In this document: positions 11,236 through 22,649 of the stretch, in pieces
Numbering within the stretch: position 1 is the first letter of the stretch
Layout: each line of letters begins with the position of its first letter
Source: Hydrangea macrophylla
Lineage: Eukaryota; Streptophyta; Magnoliopsida; Cornales; Hydrangeaceae
NCBI GenBank assembly: GCA_033977485.1
Contig: CM066993.1
Coordinates: 68,488,864 to 68,552,863, forward strand
Direction: 5' to 3'
Length of the DNA stretch: 64,000 nucleotides
Notes under the pieces: generated by a model
Told to the model about the DNA's origin: nothing
The model's database searches: none
The model's input: only the letters and a program-made list of their open reading frames with translations
Program-made: the position numbers and the translations under genes

Positions 11236-12040
11236 CATGTTCGATCAATTGAAGTCATTTCAATCGATTGACAAAAGTAGAGTTCAATCGATTGAGAATA
11301 TTAAAGTTCGATCGATTGAACTAAATTCGATCGATTGAGATTGGTCTGTGTTCAATCGCTCGAAAGCAGTTCGATTGATTGAACATTGGTTTTCTTCCCA
11401 AACTAAACTGGACTTCTCGTGTATGGTCGGGGTCCGTTCTTTCTTGCCGAAACACATATATACGAATATATCTATGCTACAGAGTGAGTATAGACATTCA
11501 CCAGTAAAGACAGTGACGCCGATGATCTGTGGGGTGGCCGCAGGTCCTCGGTGGCCGCAGGTCCTCGGTGACCTTTCTTTCTCTATCTCTTATCTTTCTC
11601 TCCTTCTATCTGTCTTTATATCCTCTTTCTCCTTCTCATGCTTCTTCTCCTACTGGTCGAGAGTGTGTGGGAGGGAGTGTTTGTGAGTTTGTGTGATATA
11701 TATGTATGAGTGTATGTATATAAACTATATATATATATCTCTCTCTCTAAAACTTAGCAACCTAAACACACCCCCAAAACCAACATATCTATAGGAAGGG
11801 GGAGGGTGCAGTTGGCAGCTCTGCATATACTGATAATAACAAGTTCGATCGATCGAAGTGAGTTCGATCGATTGAGAAGAGGTCAGTCAGGATTCAATCG
11901 ATTGAGATGGGTTCAATCGCTCGAGAAAAGGATCCACATCATAATTTAGGTCGGCAGAGGTTTGATCGCTTAGAGTGGACTCGATCGATTGAAGAAACAT
12001 AAGTTTGATCGATTGAGGTCAGTTCGATCGATCGAAGCTG
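11236..12040. repeat. Interspersed TTCGATCGATTGAA palindrome cluster
   Basis: More than a dozen copies of a GTTCGATCGATTGA-type motif, exact or with one to three changes, are scattered over 0.8 kb. They are separated by unrelated sequence with irregular spacing. It lies near the GGGTATTACA end of the 6698-12129 LTR. Confidence 0.85.
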
Positions 12041-12339
12041 AAAAATACAGTAAATGTAAATACATGTATACTGAATCTTATTTATATCAAAAGTAGTATA
12101 AAAGTAGAATGAAAATACAGGGTATTACACATCCAATTCATTAAATAACTATATCAACGGAAAAGAAACTTAAAAGTAACAATGAGCATTCAATTCTTTT
12201 GAAAAAAGTAGATTCTAAGTTAAGGCACGTTTGGCTCAATTCTTGAAACATTAACAACATCCATCCCAAAACAAGAATTTGAGATGTTAAGTATTCAAAA
12301 CACGAACTTAACAGTTCGGATATGTTTCCATACTATGCA

Positions 12340-12965
12340 CGTCATACCCCAACCCACCTCGGGCGGATTAGGACACGTGTAACAAAGCTAATACACCAAA
12401 TCAACCTCAAATTACTAGAAAAAGAATGAATTAGACAACATGAAAGAGCTTTCTTGACACAAAATAGCCCCAAGGGCAAAATGGTCATTAATAAATTATA
12501 GTCAAATTTTACATCAAAAGATAGATCTTTGAGTCCCAATTCCAACGCAAAAACGGTGCATGAATCCAAGTTTTATAGAAAGAGTTATGCACGTTTCCGT
12601 AAAAGTCGACAGCAGAAATTTTGTTTTTTTAAATGAACAAAAAAAAATAAGGTGAGAAATTTCTCACCAAAATCTTCGTGAATAAACTAATTGTCAGAAC
12701 AAGAATAAGAAATTACTCACTTTGTCATACATCATTCAGTCACAAATGAGGACTTCTCACTACACTATTCAAAAAAACAAATGAGAACTTACTCACTTTG
12801 TTATTCATGACTTCTCACTGTGACAATGAAAAATTTCTCACTTAATACTGAAAAATAAACAAAATAACAAATACATGACTCATCTAAGTGAGAAATTTCT
12901 CACAGCAACTGGCAAGTTCATCAAAAGTTCATAAATTACTCACCAACTGTTGATACACATGAACC
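12340..12965. mobile_element. Partial long LTR, related to the solo LTR at 42.7 kb
   Basis: From CGTCATACCCCAACCC on, about 280 bp align base by base with 42694-42965. Shared blocks include GCGGATTAGGACACGTGTAA-like text, AAAGATAGATCTTTGAG and AAAGAGTTATG. The similarity stops where a cluster of GTGAGAAATTTCTCAC palindromes begins. I could not find the other end. Confidence 0.65.
12645..12965. repeat. GTGAGAAATTTCTCAC palindrome cluster
   Basis: Perfect or near-perfect palindromes of this type occur at 12652-12668 and 12889-12903. Half-sites (AATTACTCAC, ACTTCTCACT, AAATTTCTCAC) lie between and after them. The position in the LTR corresponds to the GGATCGATCC cluster at 42964-43065 in its relative. 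Confidence 0.8.
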
Positions 12966-13952
12966 TTATGTTCATAACTCCTTGAATATCATGCACTCAA
13001 AACTATAATGGAATAATATACGTATATTATACAATAGAATACAGTAGGTCAAATCAATAAATCAACTCATGAATAAAAAATTTCAAAAGAAAGGCGTTTA
13101 GATAAGTTAGGAAACCATTTAAGATTCTCCTTGATTTATGGTCTTGCTTAACTGAAATAATTATAGAATTAAATGTGTATTATCTTCCTAAAATATAAAT
13201 TTCACAAACTAATATATAGCAAGGGCATATAAGTTCGAAAAAAATATACAAAAAGAGGGAAAATGACCAATTTCTAATTATCCTTATGGTATGAGGACTA
13301 ATTTCATACATACAAAGTCATATGAACTAATTTTTCTTTGACCCATTATGAGGGACTAAACCTTATATTTCTATTATACTTATTATTTTTCTTTCCCTCG
13401 AGAAATCAGCAAACCAACAAAGAATTGATAAGGATACCCTTTTTTTAAACAGCAATTAATTTCATTAAAATTGCAGTCATACTTACAAAAGAAGGACAAA
13501 GTCCCCAAAAAAAAGCAACAAACACCACCCAAAGAATAACCCAACACCACCAGCTCATATAGAGTATAGACTACCTCTTGACAAACACCTACCCTACTAC
13601 AACACACTTGGTCACGATAACTAATTCTCTGGCAAATAAAAAACAAAGACTCTCTCTTGTGGACTTGTAATGCTCTAAAAGATCATAAGAATTCTCATTC
13701 ATGTGGTTGTGAACTCTTTCCTTTTGAGCTTGACCCCAACCACTTGAAATATTTTTCTTAGAAAAGAGATCACTTGCAAATTTTCTAAGTTTTCAATTCT
13801 AACCATGGATTCGAAGAAACTTTTTGTAAGGATTTGAATAAATCATTAATGAAACAAACCTATAAAAAGCAAGAAAAGTGAGATATAATTGTATAATACA
13901 CGAACATAGTTACGTTGTAAGGCAAAATTACATATTTAAACAACACTTATAG
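12966..13952. other. AT-rich spacer, nothing recognised
   Basis: I see no gene or clear element boundary. The minus-strand open frame 13383-13646 has no recognisable features. Confidence 0.4.
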
Positions 13953-15469
13953 TGTCACACCCGCCCCAGAAAAAATCTCATTATTTCAAATGCGTTACTG
14001 AGTTTGTGAATTATTAATGTTGATTAATAATTTTGAATTAAGTTGACCGTGGGTCAATGGTGGGTGTTAATGGAGGACACGAGAAGTTGATAATTCTTGA
14101 GGAACTTGACTTGATTAACTAGCATTTATGTGGATTAAATGTTATTTGATTATCTGGTATATTTGAATAGTGATTTTTACCTGTGTAGTGTGATTTCTAA
14201 TAGTTTTGATCTTAAGATCATTTTGATTGATTTAGTGATAACCAATATGATGCTTTGCACAAAAAGTATGTTATCTAGAAATTTCACGAATATACTTGTT
14301 GGAACGTAATTACGGACCCAAATGGAACCTAGACGAAAACTTTTATGGATTAGAAATTTTCACTCGTGAATCAATAACTTAGACATTTAAGACGTTTTTA
14401 GGAGATAATTGGAAGTTTTGAGAACTCACGGGGAGGTAAACACAATTTTTTAGAATCGTGTCTATATATAGAAGTGGTGAGATATTTTTCATAAATATCA
14501 CACAAACCAAACATTGTGAAGCTTTGGAGAAAAAGGAGATTTTATTCTCGACACCAAATGATGACCGTTCGTCCATGGGCTTTCAACCAAAATGACATTT
14601 TCAGACTCCTCGAGGAAAGAGCTGCATTTTGACACCTCTTAGGCCTTGTTTGGCTAAATTTTACCAAAATACAAATATTGAGTTTTCTTGAAAAACGTGT
14701 AAAAACTCATAGATTTCGCTTGTAATTAGAGACTTATCTTGTTATCGCTATTTTAGAGATTCTCCTGAAACTATAGGATCGTAGCCTAAGGTATGAATTC
14801 TAAACCTACGTTTTATAGGGAATTTCCAAGTTTTAAATATCCGATTTGATTTTTTGGATCCGGACAAACTTCATGTATTAATTAGGCCCGTTAATTTTAC
14901 ACATAAATATCGTAGAAAAACACATCTATGTGATTATATGAACATGCTATGTGTCTATGTGGGTCAAAGGGGTGATTGGTACAATTTTATTCGGGGGTAA
15001 GCTCTTCGATGTTTGAGGATTTCGTGGCAACGACTGTGGTGCATGGTTTGGGAGAAGGCCCAGCCAGTGCACTATGCATGGTTTGGGAGAAGACCCAGTC
15101 AGGGCACTGAATGCATGGTAAGGAGAAGGCCTTTCATTACTGGATGAATGTGTATCTCTCTCCCTAGAGACTACTTGAGATGTTTTGATGTTTGAAGCAT
15201 GAACTGTCATATATGCATTCGTTTAGAATTCTGCACTCAGCATATAGCTGAGTAGTAGAGCTTTACTCCATTGCAGGTGATAAAAAGAAAGGAAAGAAGC
15301 ACTGAGAAGAGTGAGGCCAACGAAATGTGAGGATCGCTCTTGTTTATACTTTTGTTTTCCATTCCGATGCTATAACAATGATAATTGAAAAGTTAGAACT
15401 CTGTACTTAACTTATAATTCGCCGAGTGGATTTGTAGGATTGAAATATATTATAAAATCTCTTTTGGAT
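13953..15469 (+). mobile_element. LTR-like fragment starting TGTCACACCCGCCCC
   Basis: The left end is the standard TGTCACACCC type, and the preceding five bases are TATAG. Inside, at 15030-15130, are repeats of GCATGGTTTGGGAGAAG with CCCAG. They are followed at 15276 by TTGCAGGTGATA, resembling TTGCAGGTGATG in the 47.7-kb LTR. A TATAG after a CA at 15242 could mark its end, or the element may run on to be cut by the next one at 15470. Confidence 0.42.
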
Positions 15470-17440
15470 TGTAACACCTGTACCCGAAAAAGAAGGTTAA
15501 TATTGTATTAATACGTATTAATTAAAGATAATTAATGCATAAGATGACCTACAGGTAAAAAGGTGTTCAAATGCGGACACGGATGAGTCTTGTGATAAGT
15601 AGGATTGGTATAAAAGTGGGGCCCAATGAGGGTCTAAAAATAATTTGCATTTTGATGTCATTAAATGTTTATATGAGTAATTGTTTAAATGTTTAAAGAT
15701 ATTGTTATGTCTTATTGTAGGTAAAGGGGACCAATTTGGGTACCCAAGTGAGGGCGTATTTGAATATGGTTCATAATTGGTAGTTTTAATAGCAACTTCA
15801 TATTATATGTGGGACCACGTTTGGGGCCCATGCGAGACTTAGATTAAATCCATTTAGAAAATGTGAGTAGTTAACATAATTACCATGGAGGTTTAATAAT
15901 AAAGCTTAAAGAAAGTTGGGGGGAAGTAAATTGGAATAAGGAAAGTTTAGGACTACGTATATGCATGGTGCATATGTGTCTCATTAGTGAAACCACAGCC
16001 GAGTTTTACAAAAAAGAGAGAGACGAGAGCTTCGGCAAAGACGACGGAGGTTTCGCACGGCTTTTCGATGCCATATCTTCGTCGTCCGATGATCGTTTTG
16101 CGAGCCGAGACCATATTTGGGCTCATGGAGGTAAGAGAAAATCACATGCACGTCCTTTGTTTTCATTTTCGATAACGTTTTTTCGGCGACCGTTCTTGAT
16201 AGATAACTCTTGATATGTAAAAACTATGTAGGATTATCATCCATTAGGATTTGAGGTGAAATTGGCAAAAGCTTAGGGTTTCTAAGCATAATTTGCTAGT
16301 AAATCGAAGAGGTGAGTGTTCTAATCCTAAAATTGGGTGTTTAGACATGTTGATGTGATGATTGTTACCAAGAGTTGCTTAATTCATGCTTATATGGTTA
16401 TATGATGATGAATTTGTTGGAAAGCATATCAATTATGTGCAAATTGTCCTGTTATATGCTTAATTGCTTCTATGGATCAAAGAGAAGTCAAGTAGTGATT
16501 GCCATTTATAGGACCCATATGTAAGGGATAGTAAGTCCTCAAGAGAAGGATGTGGTGGCGACAACAAGGAAAAGATGGTGACGCCTTCGGGGTTACAAAA
16601 GTGAGTGATACGCTATATGCTTCCAAAAAGTGAGAAAGATCCGGGTGAGAAGGACTCACGGGTGTTTCCGGAGATTAATTTGTTGATGTTTATGATAATT
16701 ATTGCATTTGCATGATAAGCATTCTAATAGCATGATTAGTTCTCCCACGAAGCGAAAGCTTAAAACGAAAATATTTTCTGTTGTGGTTATTGAAAAACTA
16801 CCTCATGTATGGCACGAGAAAATGAGAGGAAATGATCCGCGCGACGGGTTGGAATTGGGGGTTGTGAGAGGTGTTGACATGTTCATATGTATAAACATTT
16901 TGGGTATAAGTTGTAATCTTTGTACTCTAGGTGTTGTAAACAACTTGTGTTTTGAAAATGTTGGATCAACTTGTGTTTTGGGAAGTTTTGTAATATATCA
17001 AGTTGATTTAGTATAGTTTACATATCTTGTGATGTGAGTTGTATTTGCACCTCACAGGTTATATATGTTGGAGGAATTTGAAATAAATTAAGTAACTTTT
17101 GTATGTAAACTAAACTTGACTTCTCCTTGTTGAAGAATTTTGCAAGTGTTAAATATGAATTTAGGATGCAAGTGCATGATCCTTGCAACGAATTTATGAG
17201 TTTGATGGTTGTATTATGCTTAGGGATCTTGTGTTAATGCTTGGAAGTACTTGGATTTGTTTGAAATGTGTGTTTTTAAAGTTCCTTGAAGTATTGGTTG
17301 AGTTTAGGTATGTTTTGAATTGGTAAAAACCGAGTTTTTAGAAGCAGAAATGCATTCTGCAGAACCCGGATCAATCTGGGTTAAAGGGAGGATCGATCTG
17401 GGATTTTCGGGGATTTGAACTTGAGTAATGGTGTAGCTGA
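15470..17440 (+). mobile_element. Truncated long LTR, reverse-complement relative of 42694-44977
   Basis: It starts TGTAACACCTGTACCCG. Throughout it aligns with the complement of the solo LTR at 42.7-45.0 kb. Shared blocks include AAAGATAATTAATGCAT, GTGGGGCCCAATGAGGGTCT, TCGAAGAGGTGAGTG, AAATTGGGTGTTTAGA and GTGACGCCTTCGGGGT. It reaches the GGATCGATC cluster at about 17360-17400 and then stops, so the TGTCACACCCC end is missing. The open frames at 15965-16213 and 16702-17016 are non-coding by-products. Confidence 0.75.
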
Positions 17441-17525
17441 ATAGCTTGGAGGATGGAAAAGGCGATGCACTATCGATGAGGAAGACTGAGGACTAATGGG
17501 AAGGAAGTTGAGACAAGGTGAAGAT

Positions 17526-18089
17526 TGTTAGGATTGTGCATAAAATTCCATTAGTGGAATTATTTTCTAATTATGATTTGATTCCTTATTTGCTGGTTTC
17601 CTTATCAAATAAGGATTCCTTTGATGGTGGAAGTTACCTAGTTTATATAAGAATGTTTGTGAGAATATTTCATATTGTACAAGACTTATCATAGGGGTAA
17701 ATTCTACTATAACTAGGATTGGGACTCTACAATCTATATAAATATAGGGCTTACTCAAGGGATCGATAAGATTAGTTGGAAATCTTCTACATACACAAGA
17801 GAGGGCTGCAAACTAGTGAGGGAGATATTAGTTTCTAGCAATTGTGTGTTATATAACTTGGTTGAAAAGTTATACACGTGAGGTCTTGAGTGCTTGTAAT
17901 CTTCATATTAATCGAGATGATCGCCTTTGCACGTGGACGTAGCATTGTTGGGCCGAACCACATTTAAATCTTGTTGTGTTAGTTTGCTTGATTTTTTTTT
18001 TCTTTCGTGGTTGTGTCGTTCTTGTTCTGTCTATCTCCATCTTTGGTGGTGTGGTTTTCTTGTTGTGATTGTAGGCTCATTCCCAACAG
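17526..18089 (+). mobile_element. Copia-type 3' LTR
   Basis: The 564-bp unit starts TGTTAGGATTG and ends CATTCCCAACA. It contains a TATATAAATATAGGG promoter-like motif and the GTGGACGTAGC...GGGCCGAACCAC block typical of plant Ty1/Copia LTRs. A purine-rich stretch (GGGAAGGAAGTTGAGACAAG) lies directly upstream and acts as polypurine tract, so this is a 3' LTR with its internal region lost. The flanks do not match, as expected after deletion. Confidence 0.75.
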
Positions 18090-18229
18090 TATTGACTCAA
18101 TTGTAGTTCAATCCACTTTAAATATTTGTCCTATCATTTTTTTTTATCTTTTTTTTTTATTTAGTTCAACTCAAATTATTTTACAATTATTCAAGCTTTA
18201 CTAATTAATTTAGGTGATCAACTCTTATT

Positions 18230-18358
18230 ATAAACCCAAATGAACAATAGATCCAAAAAAATCGTCTTCATGGTGCTCCCCCGAACCCCCATATATATAT
18301 ATATATATATCCATTCAAACTCAGTCCCTAACTAAAAATCTTGACTCCGCCCTCGTGT
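18230..18358. mobile_element. Fragment of a hAT-type MITE
   Basis: GCTCCCCCGAACCCCC, an AT run and CTTGACTCCGCCCTCG resemble the right part of the element at 28612-29091 (CCCCC tract, then GGGTCCGCCACTG). No matched left end is seen. Confidence 0.4.
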
Positions 18359-18900
18359 ATTACTTTTCGAATTTGAATCACAAATGTCAGTTGTATGACT
18401 TGTATCCGGTACTATTAATCACAATATGTGCTATAACTGTTACAACATTTGAAACCAAATTTAAGATTTAAATTCAAAAAAAGTATAGCATCATTCGGTG
18501 TCTATACATAACACCTCACCAAAAAGGGATCAGTTAATTCTGCAATCTTCATAGTTGCATGAGCAATTCATTTTTCACAATTAACAACAATGCGAAAAGT
18601 ATGAGATCAAAAAATCAAAAGGCCTACACAATAGGAGCAGCTTTGAGTGAATTTGGAGATCTTGCTTTGATCCAATTTTTAATTGGATGAGTAGTCGACA
18701 TCTAATTTGAGTTTTTAGATATCGACAAAAAATAATAAATAAAAATAAAAATGATAAAAAGAAATTAAGATTTTGTTTGCTAGTAGTTATGCGCGGGCGT
18801 GCCAGAACCAAAAGTGGTTCAGTGTGTGCAAACTAATTTCCTATATGCTTGAGTCAGTGATACTCAAGGCTTTCAGATCTGACTTCTAAACTAAACAATT
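18359..18900. other. Spacer, nothing recognised
   Basis: AT-rich sequence without a supported feature. Confidence 0.4.
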
Positions 18901-19989
18901 GTGTGCGGCGAGTAGGAAAGTACCCTCACCAAAAATCCCTTGGCAGTACTGAAGCGCACAAGCCAAATAGTGTATGAGATTACCAAGCAACCAATCACAA
19001 ACGATTAATAAAATACAGATTTTATTAATTGTTTGGAAAATACAACCAAAGAACAGATTCAGAACAGGCTCTGATCGTTCGTGAGAATGAAAACAGTAAA
19101 AGAAAAATAACAAAAGAGGGTAGACCTATTTGCTATGAATGCCTTTGAATGCTGTTGAATGCTTTGTTGAATGCTATTTTCGAGAGTGACGCGGAGTAGA
19201 TTGCAGCTTGGCCTGCCTCCATATTTATAGCGGCCATGATTGAATTCTGATTAGGAAAGGACTCCTTAGCTTGCGCCTTAAGCTACTAATTGATTGGTTA
19301 ATTGAAGAAATCCTTTTATATCAATGATTCCTTGCCTTATCGTTATCTTGATTGAAGCAATCCCACCATCTCAGGGATCATCTCGCCTAAATCCAGCTGT
19401 TGGTGATAAGATTCTTTCCCAAACGGACTCGGATTTCCCCAGATCTGGAGTGACGTCACAAATGGCAGCTGTCACCAGAACCGCCTTACCTCTATTCCCA
19501 TCGGCCTCATAACTGTGACTGAAGACTCATCGGACTCATGTAATGTCTTTATGCCCGATACCATCTCTCCAGGTGCTCACGTCCGATCGGGCTCACATCA
19601 CCAACCTTTATCACTTTCAGTAGATATGGTGTCCGATAGTTGGTACATTCATATTCTCTATCTCCTCATCGGGCTCCCATTCTGACAAATGCCCGATGAA
19701 GTCCCTTATGCCCGGCGTCTCAATCGGTCTCCAACGTGTGTCCTTACTCCATTGCTTCCAACATTGATGCCCGATAGACCACTGCGGGTCTGATGCTGCC
19801 TATCGGGCTCCATCCCATGGAACATCCAGGTTGCCTTCTCTAAACTTCTGGTGACGCTTCCCCTAAGCCCGATGTCATCATCTACTCCGGACCAATCGGT
19901 GTCTGAAATGCCCATGCCCCACTATCTCTAGGCCCATATCCTCATATCAATCGGGCTAGAAAACCTTTGGCGGTTTTTAGGTGCAAACA
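18901..19989 (-). mobile_element. LTR-like unit with minus-strand TATA box and ATCGGGC motif cluster
   Basis: On the minus strand the unit would begin TGTTTGCACCTAAAAACCGCC-like (at 19989) and end ...CTCGCCGCACA. A minus-strand TATA box (CTATAAATATGG) lies at 19230-19219. The upstream part, 19540-19960, holds about ten copies of GCCCGAT or its complement. No target duplication or second LTR was found, so this could be a solo or truncated LTR. Confidence 0.45.
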
Positions 19990-20210
19990 GTTTTTAATGT
20001 GACAAGGTTGAAGAATGCAGTTTTGTTCACCCAAAATTATTCACTCTCCTCTTCTATTGGTCAATCCAGTGGAGTTCAGTACTTTACACCATTAATTAAT
20101 CTATCTATCTATCTATTACTATATATAAAAGCTAAGAGTATTAGCCTAGAAATCATAGGAAAGTGACATGTGTCACTCTCATTTATGTCAAACCTTTTAA
20201 CCCATTTCAT

Positions 20211-20963
20211 AGAGTATTTTTGCTCACCTATTATTAGGGATGACAATTTACCCCGCCCCGCCCCGCTCCTAATGGAACGGATTTGGAGGAGTTATAATAG
20301 GAGTAGGAGTGGATTTGGTATGAAAATATAAAAACCCTATAGGAGTCGGGACGGAGTTGGTATCCATGAAATACTACCATTTAAAACCCGCCCCGCCCCG
20401 ATTAATTCATTAAGTTACTATATTACTCTCATACTTATAGTTATTTACAACAAATTAGGGCATATATGTACATCTCTTTCTCTTCAATATTAATATTTAA
20501 TTTCTGCATTGTGATTGACAAATTTAGAATCATTTGCGTGAGTGATTTTTAAGAAATCAAGCTAAAATTAAGTGGGTTTTGAATTATAAAAGAACATTTA
20601 ATTTTGCAATGGTGATTAACAAACGGAGTAGGAGTGTAATAGGAGTACCCGATAGTAAACGGAGTAGGAGTGGAATAGGAGTTGATATTTTACTTAAACG
20701 GGATGGGGCGGAGTCGGAGTAGGAGGAAAATAAACGGAGTAGGAGTTGGTATAGGGGAACTCCGTACCAACTCCGACCCGTTGCCATCCCTACCTATTAT
20801 TGGTCTAGTATTGTTCATCAGGCTTCACTGGGTGACACATGTCTCATTTTATTCCCATTTTGCCCCTATACTATCAACATAATTACTGGAATGGGACATG
20901 TGTCACCCAATGAAGGCATGAGTGAGCAATAGTGGATCAAAAATGGGTGAGCAAAAATGCTCT
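20211..20963. mobile_element. Foldback MITE inside the Helitron
   Basis: Long inverted arms: AGAGTATTTTTGCTCACC at the left and, complemented, AGAGCATTTTTGCTCACC at the right, extending inward to GGGTGACACATGTC (20829 and about 20895-20910). The flanks CATTTCAT and CATTTCTC are a partial duplication. The left arm is interrupted by the hAT MITE at 20235. Confidence 0.65.
20235..20792. mobile_element. hAT-type MITE made of GGAGTAGGAGT-like repeats
   Basis: The terminal repeats are TAGGGATGACAATTT and, complemented, TAGGGATGGCAACGG. A perfect 8-bp target duplication, CCTATTAT, lies at 20227-20234 and 20793-20800. Much of the interior is GGAGTAGGAGTGGA/GGAACGGA-type repetition. No transposase is present. 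Confidence 0.9.
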
Positions 20964-21288
20964 CATTTCTCAAATCCTTAATAACTCTCTTCACATCAAA
21001 GAATTACTTGAGTATCAAATATTACCATTTAATTGGTACATAAAGGACTTTTCGTATTCAAATATTTGTCCTCTCCATTCAATATTGCTTGGTGCCTCAT
21101 CCATTAATTGTATAAATAGATCGATTTTAGAGGATGCAATTTTGTATATGCTATGCGAAACTTTTCACAAGAACTTTTACAAGTGTGTTGTTTTTAATTG
21201 AACTCAGATAATAAAAATATTCATCACCAATATTTTTGATTAATTAGATGAACAATGTATCTCGCGCACTGTGCGGGATACATTCTAG

Positions 21289-21973
21289 TTGTTATTTAAT
21301 ATTGGACTTCACTGTATTTGTCAATAAAAAAATAGAGTGAGTAAAAAATGAACAATTTTAGAGTGGTCAAAAATATATTCAGGGTTGAAATGGTCTTTTG
21401 ATTCTCCAAGAGAGATGCTTAAGGGATCATGAACAATTTGTCGTTTTGTACCTCCTTTTGTCTTATATAATTTGCCATTTTCAATAAGGACGTTGACTTA
21501 ACTTAATCGTCAAGATTTAAATTCATTTTCTTAGGGATTTAGGGAGATGTCATTGTCCAACAATTTTGTAACCCTCAAGGGCCTCAACACTATTTTACAC
21601 CATAAAAAGCAATAAAAAGTTTTAGCAATACTGTTTTACATTTATGTTTCTCATGGAAAGTAAAATTGAATGAGAAATGTTTGGTATACACATTTTTTGA
21701 CACATTTTTTGATATATTATGCTTTAAACACATTTTTGTGCTGATTTAATTTTTCACAATTTTCTGTGCACCACTTACATAGCACAAGGTACATGCATTT
21801 AAAGTTGTGTATCAAAAAGTGTGTATGTAGCACTACTCAAATCAATAACAAAAGCTCATTATCTCATGTAAAAGATCCTTAAATTGGAAAAGTTATTCAG
21901 TGAGATCGTCACACCACATTATTAAATTAACGTAGTGTAATACCCCAATCACTTAGAGTCGTGTGATAAGAAG
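21289..21973. other. Spacer, nothing recognised
   Basis: AT-rich sequence. A CACATTTTTTGA / TCAAAAAGTGTG inverted pair at about 21700-21820 may mark another small MITE but has no clear ends. Confidence 0.4.
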
Positions 21974-22154
21974 TAGGGGTGGCAATTTCTGACACGACAA
22001 CACGGTTTACTGAGACAACTCGATTATGACACGATTAAATTAAAAAAGTTCATATTTTTTTATTGAATAGTACTCAAAATTAAAAATCAAACCAAAATCA
22101 CGCAACCCATTTATGACCCGATTATGACATGTCTAACCCAAATTGCCATCCCTA
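21974..22154. mobile_element. hAT-type MITE, 181 bp
   Basis: The termini are TAGGGGTGGCAATTT and, complemented, TAGGGATGGCAATTT. The perfect 8-bp duplication ATAAGAAG flanks it at 21966-21973 and 22155-22162. The interior has repeated GACACGA/CCCGATTATGAC motifs. Confidence 0.92.
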
Positions 22155-22259
22155 ATAAGAAGTTATCTAGTGACACAGTCATACCACGTCATCATGCACA
22201 TAGTGTGAGCGTCTCAATTACATAGAGTCATGTGTCCTCTTAAAATAAGGGCACATGAC

Positions 22260-22641
22260 CAAGGGTGTATCCAGGATGTTAGATTATGGTTGGTTGGAAA
22301 TACAAATAGTGGTGGGCCCATGGGGAATCGGGGGCAGTGCCCCCGAATTTTTTTTTTTTTTTTGGTCTATTTATGTATATTTTCTGAATTTTTGAGTTTA
22401 TTAATGAAATTTTGTACTACATATTTACTTAGGCTTAGTAAAAATATTGTACTACATATGTAGTTATATAAAAATTTTGTATCTATTTACACATACTTAA
22501 GGAGTAGGTTAAACTAAGGGGTGGGCTGTGGCCTACAGAGTTGTATAAATTTACTGGGCTGGATCTATAAACTGGGCTAAAATACAGTATAAATTTTTTT
22601 CCCTGAAAATTTACACTGGATTGCAAGCACATATGCCCTAG
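22260..22641. mobile_element. hAT-type MITE, 382 bp
   Basis: The ends are CAAGGGTGTATCC and, complemented, CTAGGGCATATGTGC. The 8-bp duplication CACATGAC lies at 22252-22259 and 22642-22649. The GGGGGCAGTGCCCCCGAATTTT segment class is shared with the elements at 28612 and 40342. Confidence 0.8.
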
Positions 22642-22649
22642 CACATGAC

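Larger units (their letters stand above)
6698..12129. mobile_element. Long solo-LTR-like element, split by an inner copy
   Basis: The ends are TGTCATGTCCCGTAG and GGGTATTACA, i.e. TG...CA. The flanks are CATTC and CATCC, a 5-bp target duplication with one change. Removing the inner insertion (7774-10618 plus 5 bp) leaves about 2.58 kb, in line with the 2.3-3.2 kb solo LTRs at 42.7 and 47.7 kb. The first 150 bp align with the start of the inner element (shared TTTGGACCCATAGG-like block). There is no coding frame, primer-binding site or polypurine tract, so this is a solo LTR rather than a whole element. The superfamily is probably Ty3/Gypsy by end sequence and length; that is inference. Confidence 0.58.
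20100..21288 (+). mobile_element. Non-autonomous Helitron
   Basis: The 5' end TCTATCTATC...ACTATATATAAAAGC is the usual start of plant Helitrons. The 3' end has a GC-rich hairpin (CGCGCAC-T-GTGCGGG), then ATACATTCTAG followed by T, as expected for insertion between A and T. There is no Rep/helicase coding. Two further elements are nested in it. Confidence 0.7.

Noticed and set aside
11236..12965. Regularly recurring palindromes resembling a CRISPR array
   Set aside because: Spacing is irregular, repeats are degenerate, the context is plant LTR DNA and there are no cas genes.
13953..15247. A complete LTR from 13953 to 15242 defined by flanking TATAG
   Set aside because: The TATAG match may be chance: the usual end sequence is missing and LTR-like text continues to 15469, so I kept the boundary open.
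15965..17016. Open frames of 82-104 codons
   Set aside because: They lie in a truncated LTR and are disrupted in the related copy at 42.7-45.0 kb.
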